Assembly: GCF_902806685.2 (NCBI RefSeq)
Contig: NC_048557.2
Location: 186,001 to 250,000, forward strand
From: Maniola hyperantus
Taxonomy: Eukaryota; Arthropoda; Insecta; Lepidoptera; Nymphalidae
DNA length: 64,000 nt
Reading direction: 5' to 3'
In this document: in pieces, positions 62,761-64,000 of the stretch
Numbering within the stretch: the first letter of the stretch is position 1
How the letters are laid out: each line of letters starts with the position of its first letter
The notes under the pieces: model-generated
Seen by the model: only the letters and a program-made list of their open reading frames with translations
Databases searched by the model: none
What the model was told of the DNA's origin: nothing
Made by a program: the position numbers and the translations under genes

Positions 62761-63295
62761 GTAATTTTTTTAATAATAAATAATACTTGCTCCACTATCT
62801 ACTAATAAGTTCCGTTCGTGCTTTATTTGTAAGAATTTATATAGTGTGTAGGATAGTTTAAACTAATAATAGATAATAATTAATAAATGAATAAGTAGGT
62901 ACTTACTTCTTTCGTAAATATTAATAATTCAGAGAATTATAACGGTGTCATCGCGTGGTCAACGACACACGCGTACCCGAACATTTTGTATTGTTATACG
63001 AGACAATGGTTTTGCTCGAGATGCAATTTACAAATACGAGGAAATGAATATGAAATAAGGAGAATTTTTTCCCCTACAGACTTTTTCGTCTAGTTTCGTG
63101 CTAGTTTTGACGATATAAGACTATACCCGGCTTTGACAAATTAGGACTCTGCAAACCAAAGGCTTGATCACCCTTCGGCTGTAGAAGTGCTATAGGTATA
63201 AAATATACAATATTTATTTTGGGATTGAGACATACTGACGTAGGAACAAATTTAAATGGAAAGTCAACATTAATGTCGATATAGAATATAAACTA
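62761..63295. other. unclassified
   Basis: Nothing recognised. Confidence 0.4.
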
Positions 63296-63395
63296 CTAGC
63301 GACTCGCCCCGGCTTCGCACGGGTAGCTTATTAAAATTTTCGTACTGTCCCTAATTTTTTGAAAATAAAGTATAGTCTATGTTACTAAGGAAGAA
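63296..63395 (-). mobile_element. Hel-D 3' half
   Basis: CTAG at 63296, then CGACTCGCCCCGGCTTCGCA; same layout as 3272-3395. Confidence 0.65.
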
Positions 63396-63470
63396 TGCGC
63401 GCTCCTGCCTAGACCTCATCATTGATTTTAATTAAAGCATGATTGCCGCCGAGCGCAACCCTATTGCAAT

Positions 63471-63760
63471 AAAAAACCGTCCAAGTTCGAGTCAGACTCG
63501 CGCGCCAAGGGTTCCATACACAGTCGTATATTTTCGATATTTTGCACGATAAATCAAAAACTATTATGCATAAAAATAAATAAAAATCTGTTTTAAAATA
63601 TACAGATATAGCTCTTTCAATTATGATACCCCACTTACTATACCTACCTAGTTATCTTACTTTAAAAATTGAAAATACTAATTATTTGTTCATGAACACA
63701 TTTGATTTTTTTTGATGATGATTCCCTTATATTGACAGACAGACAGAACGAAGTGATCCA
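63471..63760 (+). repeat. Rep-C copy
   Basis: AAAAAACCGTCCAAGTTCGA ... ATGATACCCCACTTACTATA ... GACAGACAGACAGAACG; the final part is lost. Confidence 0.8.
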
Positions 63761-64000
63761 ACTCCTTTTTTTTCTCTGGACATTACCTATCTACTTTGTT
63801 ATCCTTAGGATAAAAATTCCGCCATTATGTTCGAACTAATCTTTATTGACTCGTTCCCCATCCATCAAGGCAGACAGCAATTCAAACAAAGTAAGTAGCT
63901 TTTGAAGATATTAGTTTTCTCAACAGAAATTATCCGGGAGTATTAAATCAAATGGCACCGATCTATCTTTGGACCCCAGGGCGCGGGGCGCAGGGCGCAG
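63761..64000. other. unclassified, ending in a GC-rich run
   Basis: 63978-64000 is a (GGGCGCAG)-type run continuing past the window edge. Confidence 0.45.

Overview
The window reads as gene-poor, transposon-saturated nuclear DNA of a moth or butterfly. The evidence is a gene of the lepidopteran ommochrome-binding-protein type, many short Helitron-like copies ending in CTAG next to a T, tRNA-derived SINEs, RTE-type LINE tails ending in (TGA)n, and a roughly 60% A+T background. No species can be named. No bacterial operon, CRISPR array, rRNA or free-standing tRNA gene is visible. All functional calls come from reading the sequence; no database search was run.

Layout. 1-1931 (minus) is the 5' part of an intact LINE ORF (endonuclease plus reverse transcriptase) that runs off the left edge. 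2-6.3 kb holds MITE and Helitron debris and a possible promoter or first exon. 6351-7318 is the only convincing host gene: an ommochrome-binding-protein-like secreted protein. Its signal peptide and mature domain are in different frames because the middle one of three 24-bp repeats is one base short. 7.3-13 kb holds Helitrons, SINEs and a 46-bp tandem array. 13.07-14.12 kb is a tandem duplication whose second copy carries an 18-bp minisatellite. 14-34 kb is a mosaic of RTE tails, SINEs, Helitrons and a repeat called Rep-C here. 34-46 kb contains several nested DNA transposons, including a hAT-like MITE with an exact 8-bp target duplication inside two older elements. 46-64 kb is more of the same, ending in Harbinger-like and X-family MITEs and a possible LTR-element end.

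Family names used below are local labels. Hel-A, Hel-B, Hel-D and Hel-E are short Helitron-like families: 5' TC, 3' CTAG, inserted between A and T, with a GC-rich hairpin near the 3' end. Their shape fits the non-autonomous lepidopteran Helitrons of the Lep1 type, but the exact family assignment is inference. Rep-C is an unplaced interspersed repeat starting AACCGGCCAAGTGCGAGTC. SINE1, SINE2 and SINE3 are tRNA-derived. T1, T2 and T3 are LINE-like 3' tails. X is a TIR element with ends CAGGGTGTAACCAGAACGCT.

Nothing here looks like a new multi-gene system. The best leads are the frameshifted pigment-binding-protein gene, the intact LINE, and the insertion histories that can be read from target duplications and paralogous empty sites.
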